From assembly GCA_964634465.1 (NCBI GenBank), contig CAZWLY010000004.1, forward strand, positions 62,001 through 126,000: a stretch of 64,000 nucleotides of DNA, given 5' to 3'. Shown in pieces: positions 8,572 to 15,913 of this stretch. The stretch comes from CAZWLY01 sp964634465. Lineage in GTDB: Bacteria > Desulfobacterota > Desulfarculia > G963662305. The notes beneath the pieces are model-generated. The model saw only the letters and a program-made list of their open reading frames with translations, made no database searches and was not told the DNA's origin. A program made the position numbers and the translations under genes. The number at the start of each line of letters is the position of its first letter. Position 1 is the stretch's first letter.

Positions 8572-9543
8572 TCACTCCAGGTCCTTGGCCGCCAGGATCA
8601 GCCCCAGGCCGTCGGCCTTCTCGATCGCCCTGATGACGGCCCGCTCCAAGACCTCGGCCGCCAAAAGACCCAGGGTGTGGATGTCGGCCTCGACGCCTTC
8701 CGTCTCACCCGGCACGGACAGGGCGATGACCAGGTCGCCGTCGGGCATGGTGCCGTAGGGCCGGATCACCCGGCTCAAGCCCAGTTCGGCCATCTGGGCC
8801 ATGCGCATGCAGCCGCTTCTGGTCAGCCGGGCGTTGGTCGCCACCAGGGCCAGGGTGGTGTTCTCCGGCGACCAGGGGTTGGTCGTCTCGCCGGCCTTGA
8901 TCCGGGCCTCGGTGTCGGCGAATTCCTTTCCATCGGGCGAGGTTCTGGCGCCGGCCCGAACGAGGCCGGTTTTGGGATCGACCACGTCGCCGAAGGAGTT
9001 GACCGCGACCAGCCCGCCGACGATGAGGCCGCGGGGCCCGAAGACCGAGGCTGTACCCAGTCCGCCCTTGGTCGCCTGGTTGACGCCGTAGAGTTTGCCC
9101 ACCGTGGCCCCGCAGCCGGCCCCGACCGAACCCTCGGCCACCGCTCCGGCGGCGGCGTTTCGGCAGGCCTGCTCGGCCATCTCCGGGCCGGGCCGGGTGA
9201 AGGCGTCGCCCAGCTTCAGGTCGAACAGGGCGGCGCAGGGAACGATGGGCACTCGGGTTACGCCCACGTCGAAGCCGACGCCCCGCTCCTCCAGGTAGTC
9301 CAGCACTCCCTGGGCCGCGCCCAGGCCGAAACCGCTGCCGCCGGTTAAGAGCACGGCGTGGACCTGGCTGACGGCGTGACCAGGGGTCAGCGCTCCCATC
9401 TGGCGCATGGAGGTCGAACCGCCCCGGACCGACCGGCCGCCGACGGCGCCGCCGGGGCAGAGGATGACGGTCAGCCCGGTGGCGGCCTCAAGGTCCTCGG
9501 CGTGGCCGACCTCGATTCCCGGCACGTCGGTCAGTCCGGACAT
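8572..9543 (-). CDS. P1 family peptidase (DmpA/BapA-like, MEROPS S58)
   Basis: A 323-residue Ntn-hydrolase-type aminopeptidase homologue. LTDVPGIEVGHAED at the N-terminus, the TGGSGFGLGAAQGV segment (about residues 80-93) and GAGCGATVGKLYG are typical of the family. In DmpA the precursor self-cleaves before a serine; here the corresponding region near LALVATNARLTRSG has TN, as in the many P1 family members annotated only by homology. ATG at 9543 is preferred over GTG at 9582 because GGGGGAAG precedes it. It is transcribed away from cutA. Substrate (small peptides, D-amino acid amides) cannot be told. Confidence 0.85.
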   Translation of the reverse strand: MSGLTDVPGIEVGHAEDLEAATGLTVILCPGGAVGGRSVRGGSTSMRQMGALTPGHAVSQVHAVLLTGGSGFGLGAAQGVLDYLEERGVGFDVGVTRVPIVPCAALFDLKLGDAFTRPGPEMAEQACRNAAAGAVAEGSVGAGCGATVGKLYGVNQATKGGLGTASVFGPRGLIVGGLVAVNSFGDVVDPKTGLVRAGARTSPDGKEFADTEARIKAGETTNPWSPENTTLALVATNARLTRSGCMRMAQMAELGLSRVIRPYGTMPDGDLVIALSVPGETEGVEADIHTLGLLAAEVLERAVIRAIEKADGLGLILAAKDLE

Positions 9544-9616
9544 ACTTCCCCCAGAATCGGTAATGATTGGATCAGGATTCACTAGACACCGCTCCGGCCG
9601 GGGCTGTCAAGGCCCC

Positions 9617-9645
9617 TTGATCGGCGTTGGGCCAACAGGTATGAT
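9617..9645 (+). promoter_or_regulatory. Sigma70-type promoter for cutA
   Basis: TTGATC (9617-9622) and TATGAT (9640-9645) are separated by exactly 17 bases. A GGGAGGAGG ribosome site follows at about 9655 and the cutA ATG at 9667, so the leader would be only about 15 bases long. Confidence 0.7.
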
Positions 9646-9666
9646 TTATCCACGGGAGGAGGAGCT

Positions 9667-9990
9667 ATGGACGAGGTTCGGGTGGTTCTGGTCACGGCGC
9701 CCGACATGGAGACCGGGCTGAAGATCGGGCGGACGCTGGTCGAGGAGCGGTTGGCCGCCTGCGCCAACATCATCCCCGGCCTAAGATCCATCTATCGCTG
9801 GCAGGGCGCAATCGAGGACGACCCCGAGCTGTTGATCGTCATCAAGACCCGCGCCGGCCTGGTGGACAGGCTGGCCGACCGGGTCAAGAAGTTGCACCCC
9901 TACGAGCTGCCCGAGGTGGTGGCGCTGCCGGCGGTGGGAGGGCTGGGCGAGTATCTCGACTGGGTCATCGATGAGACCGAGACGAACTGA
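9667..9990 (+). CDS. cutA: Divalent-cation tolerance protein CutA
   Basis: A 107-residue CutA1-fold protein, full length for the family. VEERLAACANIIPGLRSIY near residues 23-41 and the HPYELPEVVALP segment near 76-87 are the two family signatures. CutA forms a trimer with ferredoxin-like subunits; in E. coli it was linked to copper tolerance, but its molecular function is not settled. It stands alone behind its own promoter, with 69 bases to the next gene. Confidence 0.93.
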   Translation: MDEVRVVLVTAPDMETGLKIGRTLVEERLAACANIIPGLRSIYRWQGAIEDDPELLIVIKTRAGLVDRLADRVKKLHPYELPEVVALPAVGGLGEYLDWVIDETETN

Positions 9991-10059
9991 GGGATCAACG
10001 ACTTCATGAGTCGGCGGTTGTAAACCGGCGGGGGAACCATCTCAAGAGGGAGGGGCGTT

Positions 10060-10647
10060 ATGAAACGGCTTCTTGTTTTGGTCATAGCCCTGGCGCTGGT
10101 CCCGGGGCTGGCCGGATGCGCGGCCAAGTATCAGGATCGACCGGTCGGCTTCAGCCAACCCGGCCCCAGCCAGACCTATCACGTCACCGTCCGCCACGTG
10201 CCGGGCATGAAGTTCATCTTCAAGCCGGATACCCACGGCTATTACCTCTCTGCTTACAAGTTCGAGGACCTGGTCAAGACGCCGCTGTTCAAAAAGGCCG
10301 GCGGGCCGGCCATCGGCCTCTATTACGACCAGGTTTGGCTGGACAAACTCCCCCTTGTCGACGACGACCCCAAGGGGCGTTACCTCGAAATCGGCCTTCG
10401 GACCAGAGAGCTTTTCGATCCGCCCCCAGGCTACCGGGTCAAGATTCTGCCGCCGGCCAAGGTGGCGGCGGCCATCCACCGGGGCCAGATCAGGGATTGT
10501 TGGTTCGCCATGAAGGCGATCGAGGAATACATCGCCGCCAACAAGCTCAAACGGGCGCCCGGCCCGGTGCGGGTGGTCTACATGACCCTTAAGCCCGGCC
10601 AGAAGGAAAGCCGGTTGTTGACCGAAGTCCAGGTGCCGGTCTGGTAG
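10060..10647 (+). CDS. Predicted lipoprotein of unknown function
   Basis: A 195-residue protein starting MKRLLVLVIALALVPGLAGC: a lipoprotein signal with lipobox LAGC, Cys20 as the lipidation site. The rest is soluble, with no recognised domain. The mature part has alternating charged and aromatic residues (YYLSAYKFEDLVKTPLF, IGLYYDQVWLD) and a central helix around AAIHRGQIRDCWFAMKAIEEYI. The position after the lipobox is Ala, so outer-membrane sorting is likely. AGAGGGAGGGG precedes the ATG. It may be co-transcribed with the YkgJ-type gene that follows. Confidence 0.65.
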   Translation: MKRLLVLVIALALVPGLAGCAAKYQDRPVGFSQPGPSQTYHVTVRHVPGMKFIFKPDTHGYYLSAYKFEDLVKTPLFKKAGGPAIGLYYDQVWLDKLPLVDDDPKGRYLEIGLRTRELFDPPPGYRVKILPPAKVAAAIHRGQIRDCWFAMKAIEEYIAANKLKRAPGPVRVVYMTLKPGQKESRLLTEVQVPVW

Positions 10648-10703
10648 CCTTCGAACTGGACGGGCTGCGCCTTTCAGCCGCCCTGGCCGGAGACTGGGCC
10701 GGG

Positions 10704-11552
10704 GTGGCTTCGTTATGGCGCCGGCTTCTGGCCGAGCTTTTGGCCGGGATAGACTCTCCGGCCGACCCGGAGCAAGTCGCCAGCGAGTTCGAAGCCGAAG
10801 CGTGGCTGATCGATCTTCGCCGGCAGTGGCCCGGCCTGGACTCGGCCGCCAGACGCCGGGCCTGGGACGAACTGGCCGATCGGCTGACCAAGGCGGCCTA
10901 CGCCACCCGGCCGTATTGCATCCGTTGCGGACGCTGCTGTCTGTCCGGCGGGCCGGCTCTTCTGGCCGGAGAGGGCGGGCTGATCGAACCGGGCGGGCCG
11001 CTTCACGGCCGGGTTTACACCCTCCGGGCCGGCGAGCCGGTGATGGACGTTCGTCGGGGCGGGGTGCGCGTCATTCGCCGGGAGCGGATCAAGACCCAGG
11101 AGATCGAGGGGGCCTGCGTCTTCTATCGGGCCGATGAAGGCTGCACCATCTATGAAGACCGGCCCGAGCAGTGCCGCCGGTTGGAGTGCTGGAATCCCGA
11201 CTCGTCGGCCGAGGCGTCCCGGGGACCGTTTCTGGACCGCCGGCGAGCCCTGGCCGGCCGCCAGACCAGCCTGGCCTATCTGGCCGCCCATCAGGCCCGC
11301 TGCCCGGCCGAGGCGGTCCTGCCCCTGGCCGAGCAGGCGATCGGTGACGCCGAGGCCCGCCGGCGATTGGCCGATATGGTCGGTTTCGACCTCCACGTCC
11401 GCCAGTTCGCCCTGGACAGGGGCGATTTGAAGTCCGAGGAGCTGAACCTGGTTTTGGGCCGTCCTCTGGTCGCCGTCCTGTCCCGGCTGGGCTGGCGGGT
11501 GGAGACGGCGGACGGCCGCCTGGTTTTGCTTCCCGCCCTGGACTCGGATTGA
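10704..11552 (+). CDS. YkgJ-type cysteine-cluster (zinc/iron-chelating) protein
   Basis: A 282-residue cytoplasmic protein with the CxxCGxCC motif (CIRCGRCC, about residues 73-80), followed by GACVFY, CTIYEDRPEQCR and a further Cys (RLECW). This is the ordered cysteine set of the YkgJ/FliB-like family (PF03692), thought to bind Fe or Zn. The ~70 residues before the motif are helical and the ~110 behind it form a variable tail. GTG at 10704 is the first plausible start; the frame stays open upstream without a better start codon, so the N-terminus is uncertain. Function in this family is unproven. Confidence 0.8.
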   Translation: MASLWRRLLAELLAGIDSPADPEQVASEFEAEAWLIDLRRQWPGLDSAARRRAWDELADRLTKAAYATRPYCIRCGRCCLSGGPALLAGEGGLIEPGGPLHGRVYTLRAGEPVMDVRRGGVRVIRRERIKTQEIEGACVFYRADEGCTIYEDRPEQCRRLECWNPDSSAEASRGPFLDRRRALAGRQTSLAYLAAHQARCPAEAVLPLAEQAIGDAEARRRLADMVGFDLHVRQFALDRGDLKSEELNLVLGRPLVAVLSRLGWRVETADGRLVLLPALDSD

Positions 11553-11602
11553 CGCCGCCCGGCGTCTGATCCTCCATCGTTCGCCGCCCGGCCGCTCATT
11601 GC

Positions 11603-11631
11603 TTGACAACGTCTCGGTCATGGCAGACGAT
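11603..11631 (+). promoter_or_regulatory. Possible promoter before the 110-residue hypothetical gene
   Basis: A consensus TTGACA (11603-11608) is followed after 17 bases by GACGAT (11626-11631), a weak -10. Transcription would start just before the perfect palindrome at 11636-11659. Confidence 0.4.
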
Positions 11632-11635
11632 TAAG

Positions 11636-11659
11636 GCAGGCGCGGCCGGCCGCGCCTGC
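11636..11659. promoter_or_regulatory. Perfect 24-bp GC-rich palindrome immediately upstream of a ribosome site
   Basis: GCAGGCGCGGCC (11636-11647) is followed directly by its exact reverse complement (11648-11659). The GGGGGAG ribosome site of the next gene begins at the last palindrome base. In RNA it would form a very stable hairpin at the edge of the leader; in DNA it could be an operator for a dimeric protein. Confidence 0.5.
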
Positions 11660-11669
11660 GGGGGAGAGT

Positions 11670-12002
11670 GTGGACCGAGAGATCATCGACCAGACGCTGA
11701 AGCTGCTCGAAGAGCCCGGCGACGTCAGCCGCAATCGGGCCTTTTACCGCTTCGTCCAGCCGGAAGACCAGCGGGCCTTCCGCCTCTACCGGCAGGTCGT
11801 CTCCTTGGAGGACGAGTTGCTCGCCGCCGGTGGCCAGGGCCGGGTGGAAATCAGCCGGGCCGATGAGAACCGGGTGGTGGTCCGCCTGGAGAACCGGCCG
11901 CTCAGATACATCCGGATGAGCTTCCTGCCCAGAGAGATCTTCGCCCGCCTCAGCCAGCGTCTGGCCGCTCGGGGAGTGACCCTCCAGAGTGCTTTGACCT
12001 GA
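11670..12002 (+). CDS. Conserved hypothetical protein, 110 residues
   Basis: Small soluble protein of mixed charge, with no signal peptide or membrane segment. The N-terminal half is predicted helical (IIDQTLKLLEEPG, RLYRQVVSLEDELLAAG); the C-terminal half has two short strands (RVEISRADENRVVVRLE) and a final amphipathic helix (REIFARLSQRLAARG). No known family recognised. GTG at 11670 is chosen because GGGGGAG lies at 11660-11666. The hydrolase gene starts 26 bases after its stop, so both are probably co-transcribed. Confidence 0.6.
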   Translation: MDREIIDQTLKLLEEPGDVSRNRAFYRFVQPEDQRAFRLYRQVVSLEDELLAAGGQGRVEISRADENRVVVRLENRPLRYIRMSFLPREIFARLSQRLAARGVTLQSALT

Positions 12003-12027
12003 TCGACGACATTCCCAGGAGAGGATC

Positions 12028-12717
12028 ATGACCGCCCGTGAGAGCGCAGACTATCTGAAGCTGGATCTGGCCGGGCATCGCCTGACCGCCGCCTGGGCCG
12101 CTCCCGACCGGGCCAGGGGGGCGGTGGTCATCGCCCACGGCCGGGTCAACGACCTCGACCACCCCTCGCTTATCGCCGCGGCCAAGGCGGCCGTCGAGGC
12201 CGGCTGGGCCGCGCTGCGGTTCAACTTTCCCTACCGGGAGCGGGCCCCGCTGCCCGGCGGTGTGAGCGCCGAGCCGGACCACTTCGGGACGCTGATCGCG
12301 GTCCACCGGGCCGCGGCCGAGTGGGCTCTGAGTCGGACCGGCGGCCGGCTGGTCATGGCCGGCAAGTCGCTGGGCGGCCGGAGCGCGGCGGCGGCGGTCA
12401 AGGGCGGCCACGGCGTCGCCGGGCTCTTCTTTCTCGGCTTCCCGCTCCACCCGCCGGGGAGGTACGATCAGGTTCGGGCCGAGGCGCTTGCCGGACTCGA
12501 CCGGCCGATGCTGTTCATCCAGGGCGGCGACGACGAACTGTGCCGTCTGGATCTGCTTCGGGACGTCATCGACCGGCTCGACCCCAGGCCGGCCCTGGCG
12601 GTCATCGAGGGCGTCGGCCACGGTTTTGACGCCCCGCCCGGCGACCCGCGTCCACCCGAGGAGATCATGGCCGGGATCGAGGCGGCGACCTACGATTTTT
12701 TGACTTCGCTCGATTGA
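12028..12717 (+). CDS. Alpha/beta-hydrolase, KANL3/TEX30 (dienelactone hydrolase-like) family
   Basis: A 229-residue cytoplasmic hydrolase. GKSLGGRSAA (about residues 112-121) is the nucleophile elbow with Ser114. DDEL near residue 169 supplies the acid, and GVGHGFD near 202 the histidine. VVIAHGR near the N-terminus is the oxyanion strand. The GKSxGGR form of the elbow and the length of about 210-230 residues are those of the KANL3/TEX30 group. Substrate unknown. AGGAG precedes the ATG. Confidence 0.8.
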   Translation: MTARESADYLKLDLAGHRLTAAWAAPDRARGAVVIAHGRVNDLDHPSLIAAAKAAVEAGWAALRFNFPYRERAPLPGGVSAEPDHFGTLIAVHRAAAEWALSRTGGRLVMAGKSLGGRSAAAAVKGGHGVAGLFFLGFPLHPPGRYDQVRAEALAGLDRPMLFIQGGDDELCRLDLLRDVIDRLDPRPALAVIEGVGHGFDAPPGDPRPPEEIMAGIEAATYDFLTSLD

Positions 12718-13024
12718 AGCCGGCGTTGTAACGGGCGGCGGCAAGGAGGCGGTCCAGGGCTCGTGGCATCGCTTGCGGCCGGGCCTCGTCGCCTTCCTGC
12801 CGGTGAATCCGGCCCGTCGCGTGGGCTTGGTCCTGGCCGCCGACGCGGCCAAGGCCTCCGCGCCGAGGATCGCCTGCCCCCCGCACCCTTTTCAGCCCGG
12901 ATCTGATCGTTCCGGTTTCGTCAGGCTGGTGAAGGGCATCGAGGGCGTCGAGAGCCGCCGTTCCAGGTAGCCGATCTTTGTGCCTGGCGGCCCGCCGGTT
13001 CGGGGCCGCCAGCTCTGGACCCGG
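12718..13024. other. 307-base intergenic stretch without a convincing gene
   Basis: It lies between the convergent hydrolase and HIT genes. A 65-codon TTG-started frame (12773-12970, plus) has a protein-like composition (LVAFLPVNPARRVGLVLAADAA) but no ribosome site and no recognised homology, so it is not called. The only clear element is the hairpin at 12984-13012. The stretch may contain the remains of a decayed gene. Confidence 0.4.
12984..13012. terminator. Perfect 10-bp hairpin between convergent genes
   Basis: CTGGCGGCCC (12984-12993) pairs with GGGCCGCCAG (13003-13012) over a 9-nt loop, about a dozen bases beyond the HIT gene stop. There is no T-run on either strand, so termination is only likely, not certain. 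Confidence 0.45.
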
Positions 13025-13477
13025 TCAGCCGATGTGGGCCTTGATCTTCTCGGCCAGCTCGGTGATGGCGTCCATGTCGCCCGGCTCGACCGGCCACTCG
13101 TTGAGGCCGGAGAGGGCGTCGTCCTTTTTCCGCGGGATGACATGAAGGTGGAAGTGATTGATCAACTGGCCGGCCGCCCGGCCGTTGTTCTGGAGCAGGT
13201 TCAGCCCGTCGGGTTCGATCACCCGGCGCAGAATCCGGGCCAATCCCTGGGCGACCACGACGACCATCTGGAGATCCTCGGTGTCGATGTCCAACAGCGA
13301 GTCGGCGTGCCGTTTGGGGACGATGAGCAGATGGCCGTCATTGACCGGGTTGATGTCCATGAAGGCCAGCACCCGTTCGTCTTCGTAGACCTTGATTGAG
13401 GGGATCTCGCCGGCCACTATTTTGCAAAACAGGCAGTCGTACTGAGCGGCTTGGGTCGCGCCGGAGTCGTCAGCCAT
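13025..13477 (-). CDS. HIT family (histidine triad) nucleotide-binding hydrolase
   Basis: A 150-residue protein. The triad HFHLH (His108, His110, His112) followed by VIPR is the catalytic centre, in which the middle histidine is the nucleophile for nucleoside phosphoramidates and related adenylates. CLFCKIVAGEIPSIKVYED at the N-terminus is typical of HinT/Fhit-like bacterial proteins. Its start is 17 bases after the prepilin peptidase stop on the same strand, with an AACGGAGG ribosome site, so the two form a small operon. Confidence 0.93.
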   Translation of the reverse strand: MADDSGATQAAQYDCLFCKIVAGEIPSIKVYEDERVLAFMDINPVNDGHLLIVPKRHADSLLDIDTEDLQMVVVVAQGLARILRRVIEPDGLNLLQNNGRAAGQLINHFHLHVIPRKKDDALSGLNEWPVEPGDMDAITELAEKIKAHIG

Positions 13478-13494
13478 TTTTTACCTCCGTTGAA

Positions 13495-14241
13495 TCAAAA
13501 GGGCGGCTTGGCCACGAAGTAGCCGAGTCCGCTCAAACCTAGAAAAGTTCCGAAGGGCAGGGCGGTTCGCCACCCGGCCCGTCCGGCCAGAATCATGATC
13601 AAGCCCACGATCACGCCTACGCCGGCCCCGACGACCACCGCTTCCAGGCCGACGGCCGCCCCCAACCAACCGCCCAGCGCGGCGGCCAGCTTGGGGTCGC
13701 CGCCGCCCATGCCCTCCCGTCGGGCCAGGAACCGGTAGCCCAGCCTGACTACGAGCAGCAGCCCGCCGCAGACGGCCGCGCCCAGCAACGAGGGGACCGG
13801 ATCGCCCTTGGCCAGCCAGCGCCACAGCGGTCCGGCGGCCAGGAGCGGCAGGGTCAGGGCGTCGGGCAACAGACCGTGCTCCCAGTCGATGACTATCAGC
13901 GCCAGCAGCCCCATCGAGGCCACCAGCCCGACCGCCCAGGCCGGGGAGAAGCCGAGTCGGATCGCCAGAGCGAGGCCGAGCACACCGGCTGTAAACTCCA
14001 CCACCGGCGTCCGCCAGCCGATGGGCGCCCCGCAGGTCCGGCAGCGGCCGCGAAGGGCCAAGTAGCCGGCGAGGGGGATCATCTCCCAGGCGGCCAAGCT
14101 TCGGCCGCAATCGCGGCAGGCCGAGCGCGGCCCGACGATCGACAGCCCGGCCGGCAGCCGGTCGGCCAGGGTGTTGACGAAGCTGCCCAAACAGAGCCCG
14201 ATCAGCCCGGCGAAGGCGTATGTCAATCCAGGATCGCTCAT
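13495..14241 (-). CDS. pilD: Prepilin peptidase / leader peptidase (A24 family)
   Basis: A 248-residue inner-membrane aspartic protease that cleaves and methylates type IV prepilin-like proteins. GSFVNTLADRLP near residue 19 and the two CxxC pairs (CRDC, CRTC; about residues 41-67) form the N-terminal methylase/zinc part. The two catalytic aspartates lie in VIDWEHGLLPD and in the GGGDPKL motif (family G-x-GD). Six to eight hydrophobic segments follow. ATG at 14241 fits the usual N-terminus; the frame is open far upstream but there overlaps a plus-strand gene. No pilus genes are nearby, so its substrates are encoded elsewhere. Confidence 0.88.
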   Translation of the reverse strand: MSDPGLTYAFAGLIGLCLGSFVNTLADRLPAGLSIVGPRSACRDCGRSLAAWEMIPLAGYLALRGRCRTCGAPIGWRTPVVEFTAGVLGLALAIRLGFSPAWAVGLVASMGLLALIVIDWEHGLLPDALTLPLLAAGPLWRWLAKGDPVPSLLGAAVCGGLLLVVRLGYRFLARREGMGGGDPKLAAALGGWLGAAVGLEAVVVGAGVGVIVGLIMILAGRAGWRTALPFGTFLGLSGLGYFVAKPPF

Positions 14242-14284
14242 CCCGTTTTTTCGATCCTGACCCCATAGGCGAACAAAGTCAAGA

Positions 14285-14800
14285 ATGGGAAACCTTGGTC
14301 TGGTTTGGACGCCGGCGCTTGCGATTCCGGCTTTCCGGCGCTTTGATGGACAGAGACGGTTCGTGAGCGCCCCGGAGCGATTTTCGAGGAGGACGACCAT
14401 CGGCGATTTGAGCCCCCATTTTTCCAGCCGGGAACTGGCCTGCCCCTGTTGCGGGCGGCTGGTGCTGTGGCCGAGGCTGCTATTGGCCCTGGAACGACTG
14501 CGTCGGTTGGCCGGCCGGCCGGTGTATGTCACCAGCGGCTATCGCTGCCCCGAGCACAACGCCGAGGTCGGCGGCGGCTTGAACAGCCGCCACCTTCTGG
14601 GTCAGGCGGCGGACATCGTCATCCACGGCCGCCACTGGCGAGAGGCTTACGCCCTGGCCTTGAAGGTGCCCGCCTTGGCTGAAGGCGGGATCGGGCTCTA
14701 TCCGGAGGAAGGGTTCGTCCACGTCGATGTGAGGCGGGGCCGAGCCCGCTGGGCCCGGAAGGAGGGGCGGAACGTGGCGGTGGAGGTGGTGGTGGGGTGA
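14285..14800 (+). CDS. M15-type peptidase (YcbK/DUF882-like, D-Ala-D-Ala carboxypeptidase fold)
   Basis: The C-terminal ~120 residues form a Peptidase_M15_3 domain: FSSRELACPCCG, TSGYRCPEHNAEVGGG, SRHLLGQAADI (zinc ligands His and Asp) and FVHVDVR (third zinc ligand). Such enzymes cut peptidoglycan peptides or bind cell wall. The start is uncertain: ATG at 14285 gives 171 residues, but the first ~40 have no family likeness. A GAGGAGG at about 14386 precedes a TTG near 14408, so the true protein may begin there and lack a signal peptide. The CPCC pair near the start is common in this subgroup. Confidence 0.75.
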   Translation: MGNLGLVWTPALAIPAFRRFDGQRRFVSAPERFSRRTTIGDLSPHFSSRELACPCCGRLVLWPRLLLALERLRRLAGRPVYVTSGYRCPEHNAEVGGGLNSRHLLGQAADIVIHGRHWREAYALALKVPALAEGGIGLYPEEGFVHVDVRRGRARWARKEGRNVAVEVVVG

Positions 14801-15072
14801 GGCGAGTCATCCAAAAAGGCGGGCGGGCAGGGCGTCAAGAGCCCCTGAAAGCGTAAGCCCCTGTTTTTCACTCAAACGCCGGCCTCGGCCGCCTCACCGG
14901 CGCTCCCGGCGACGACGCCCCGCAGCCAGGAGCCCTCCCGCCCCAATCGCGGCCCGAGGACGATGGCGGTTTCTTTTCACGCTTGCTCCCCCAGCCCTTG
15001 GCCCGATTGACAAACCGCCCCGATTCTGGTCAATATTAAGTAGGTAATTCCTCAATCATGGGGTTGACTTAG
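14801..15072. other. Intergenic region upstream of the CorC/HlyC gene
   Basis: A 272-base stretch with GC-rich repeats and no supported reading frame. Near its 3' end the composition turns AT-rich (15030-15060) around a likely promoter. Nothing resembling a known riboswitch or small RNA was recognised. Confidence 0.4.
15007..15036 (+). promoter_or_regulatory. Possible promoter for the corC-lnt-prfB-DUF362 operon
   Basis: A perfect TTGACA (15007-15012) is followed after 18 bases by CAATAT (15031-15036) in an AT-rich patch. The -10 is weak. The first gene of a tightly packed four-gene cluster starts at 15073. Confidence 0.4.
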
Positions 15073-15903
15073 TTGGACGAAGACATATCCGGCCAGCAAC
15101 CATGGCTCAAACGACTCCTGTTAAGGCTTTTGGGCCAGCGCCCGCCTGAGAACGCCGCCGACCTGGAGCGGGAGATCCAGGTTCTGGAGGAGCGGGGCCT
15201 TCTGGGCGAGAGCGAAGGGGCGATGATCGAGTCGCTCCTGGAGTTCGGCGACACGTTGGCCCGGGAGGTGATGGTCCCCCGGACCGAGGTCCGGGCCCTG
15301 CCGGCGACGGCCAAGGTGGAGGACATCCTCGAGGTCGTCCGCACGTTCGGCCATTCCCGACTGCCGGTCTATCGCGAATCGGTGGACGACATCACCGGCA
15401 TCCTCCACGTCAAGGACCTCCTGCCCCACTGGGGTGCGGTCGAGATCGAGCTGACGGCGCTTCTGCGCCCGGCCATGTTCGTGCCCGAGACAAAGCTGAT
15501 CACCGATCTTTTGGCCGAGATGCGGGCCCAGCGCAGCCACATGGCCATCGTCATCGACGAGTACGGCGGCACGGCCGGCATTCTGACCATCGAGGACATC
15601 ATCGAGGAGATCGTGGGCGAGATCCAGGACGAGCACGACGCCGAGGAGCCCCAACTGGTCAAGATCTCGGAGGATGAGATCCTGGTCGACGCCCGGCTGA
15701 GCGTGGACGAGATCGCCGAGCACTTCGATTTGGAGCTGCCCAAGGACGGGTATGACACCATCGGCGGCTTTGTCAGCGCCCAGGCCGGAGCGGTGCCCAA
15801 GCCCGGCCAGAGTATCCAGTTCGAAACCCTCACCCTGACCGTGGAGGAGGCCGACGAGCGGCGGATCAAGAAGATCAGGATCAGCCGCGCCCCGGCCGCC
15901 TGA
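15073..15903 (+). CDS. CorC/HlyC family protein with CBS pair and transporter-associated domain
   Basis: A 276-residue soluble protein: an acidic linker, then EVMVPRTEVRALP (about residues 57-69), the start of a CBS pair that runs to about residue 190 (DITGILHVKDLL; YGGTAGILTIEDIIEEIVG). A CorC_HlyC domain follows (about 195-270). This matches the cytoplasmic CorC/YbeX type, linked in E. coli to magnesium-cobalt efflux and to lnt. In E. coli ybeX also lies directly upstream of lnt, as here, where lnt starts 10 bases later. The start is TTG at 15073; ribosome site weak. Confidence 0.9.
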   Translation: MDEDISGQQPWLKRLLLRLLGQRPPENAADLEREIQVLEERGLLGESEGAMIESLLEFGDTLAREVMVPRTEVRALPATAKVEDILEVVRTFGHSRLPVYRESVDDITGILHVKDLLPHWGAVEIELTALLRPAMFVPETKLITDLLAEMRAQRSHMAIVIDEYGGTAGILTIEDIIEEIVGEIQDEHDAEEPQLVKISEDEILVDARLSVDEIAEHFDLELPKDGYDTIGGFVSAQAGAVPKPGQSIQFETLTLTVEEADERRIKKIRISRAPAA

Positions 15904-15913
15904 TCTCCTTCCC

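Noticed and set aside
12773..12970. 65-codon plus-strand frame between hydrolase and HIT genes
   Set aside because: TTG start without ribosome site and no recognisable family; noted only as a possible relic.
15073..15120. Possible selenocysteine or frameshift in corC, lnt or DUF362 genes
   Set aside because: All three frames are continuous with complete motifs; no in-frame TGA needs to be read through.
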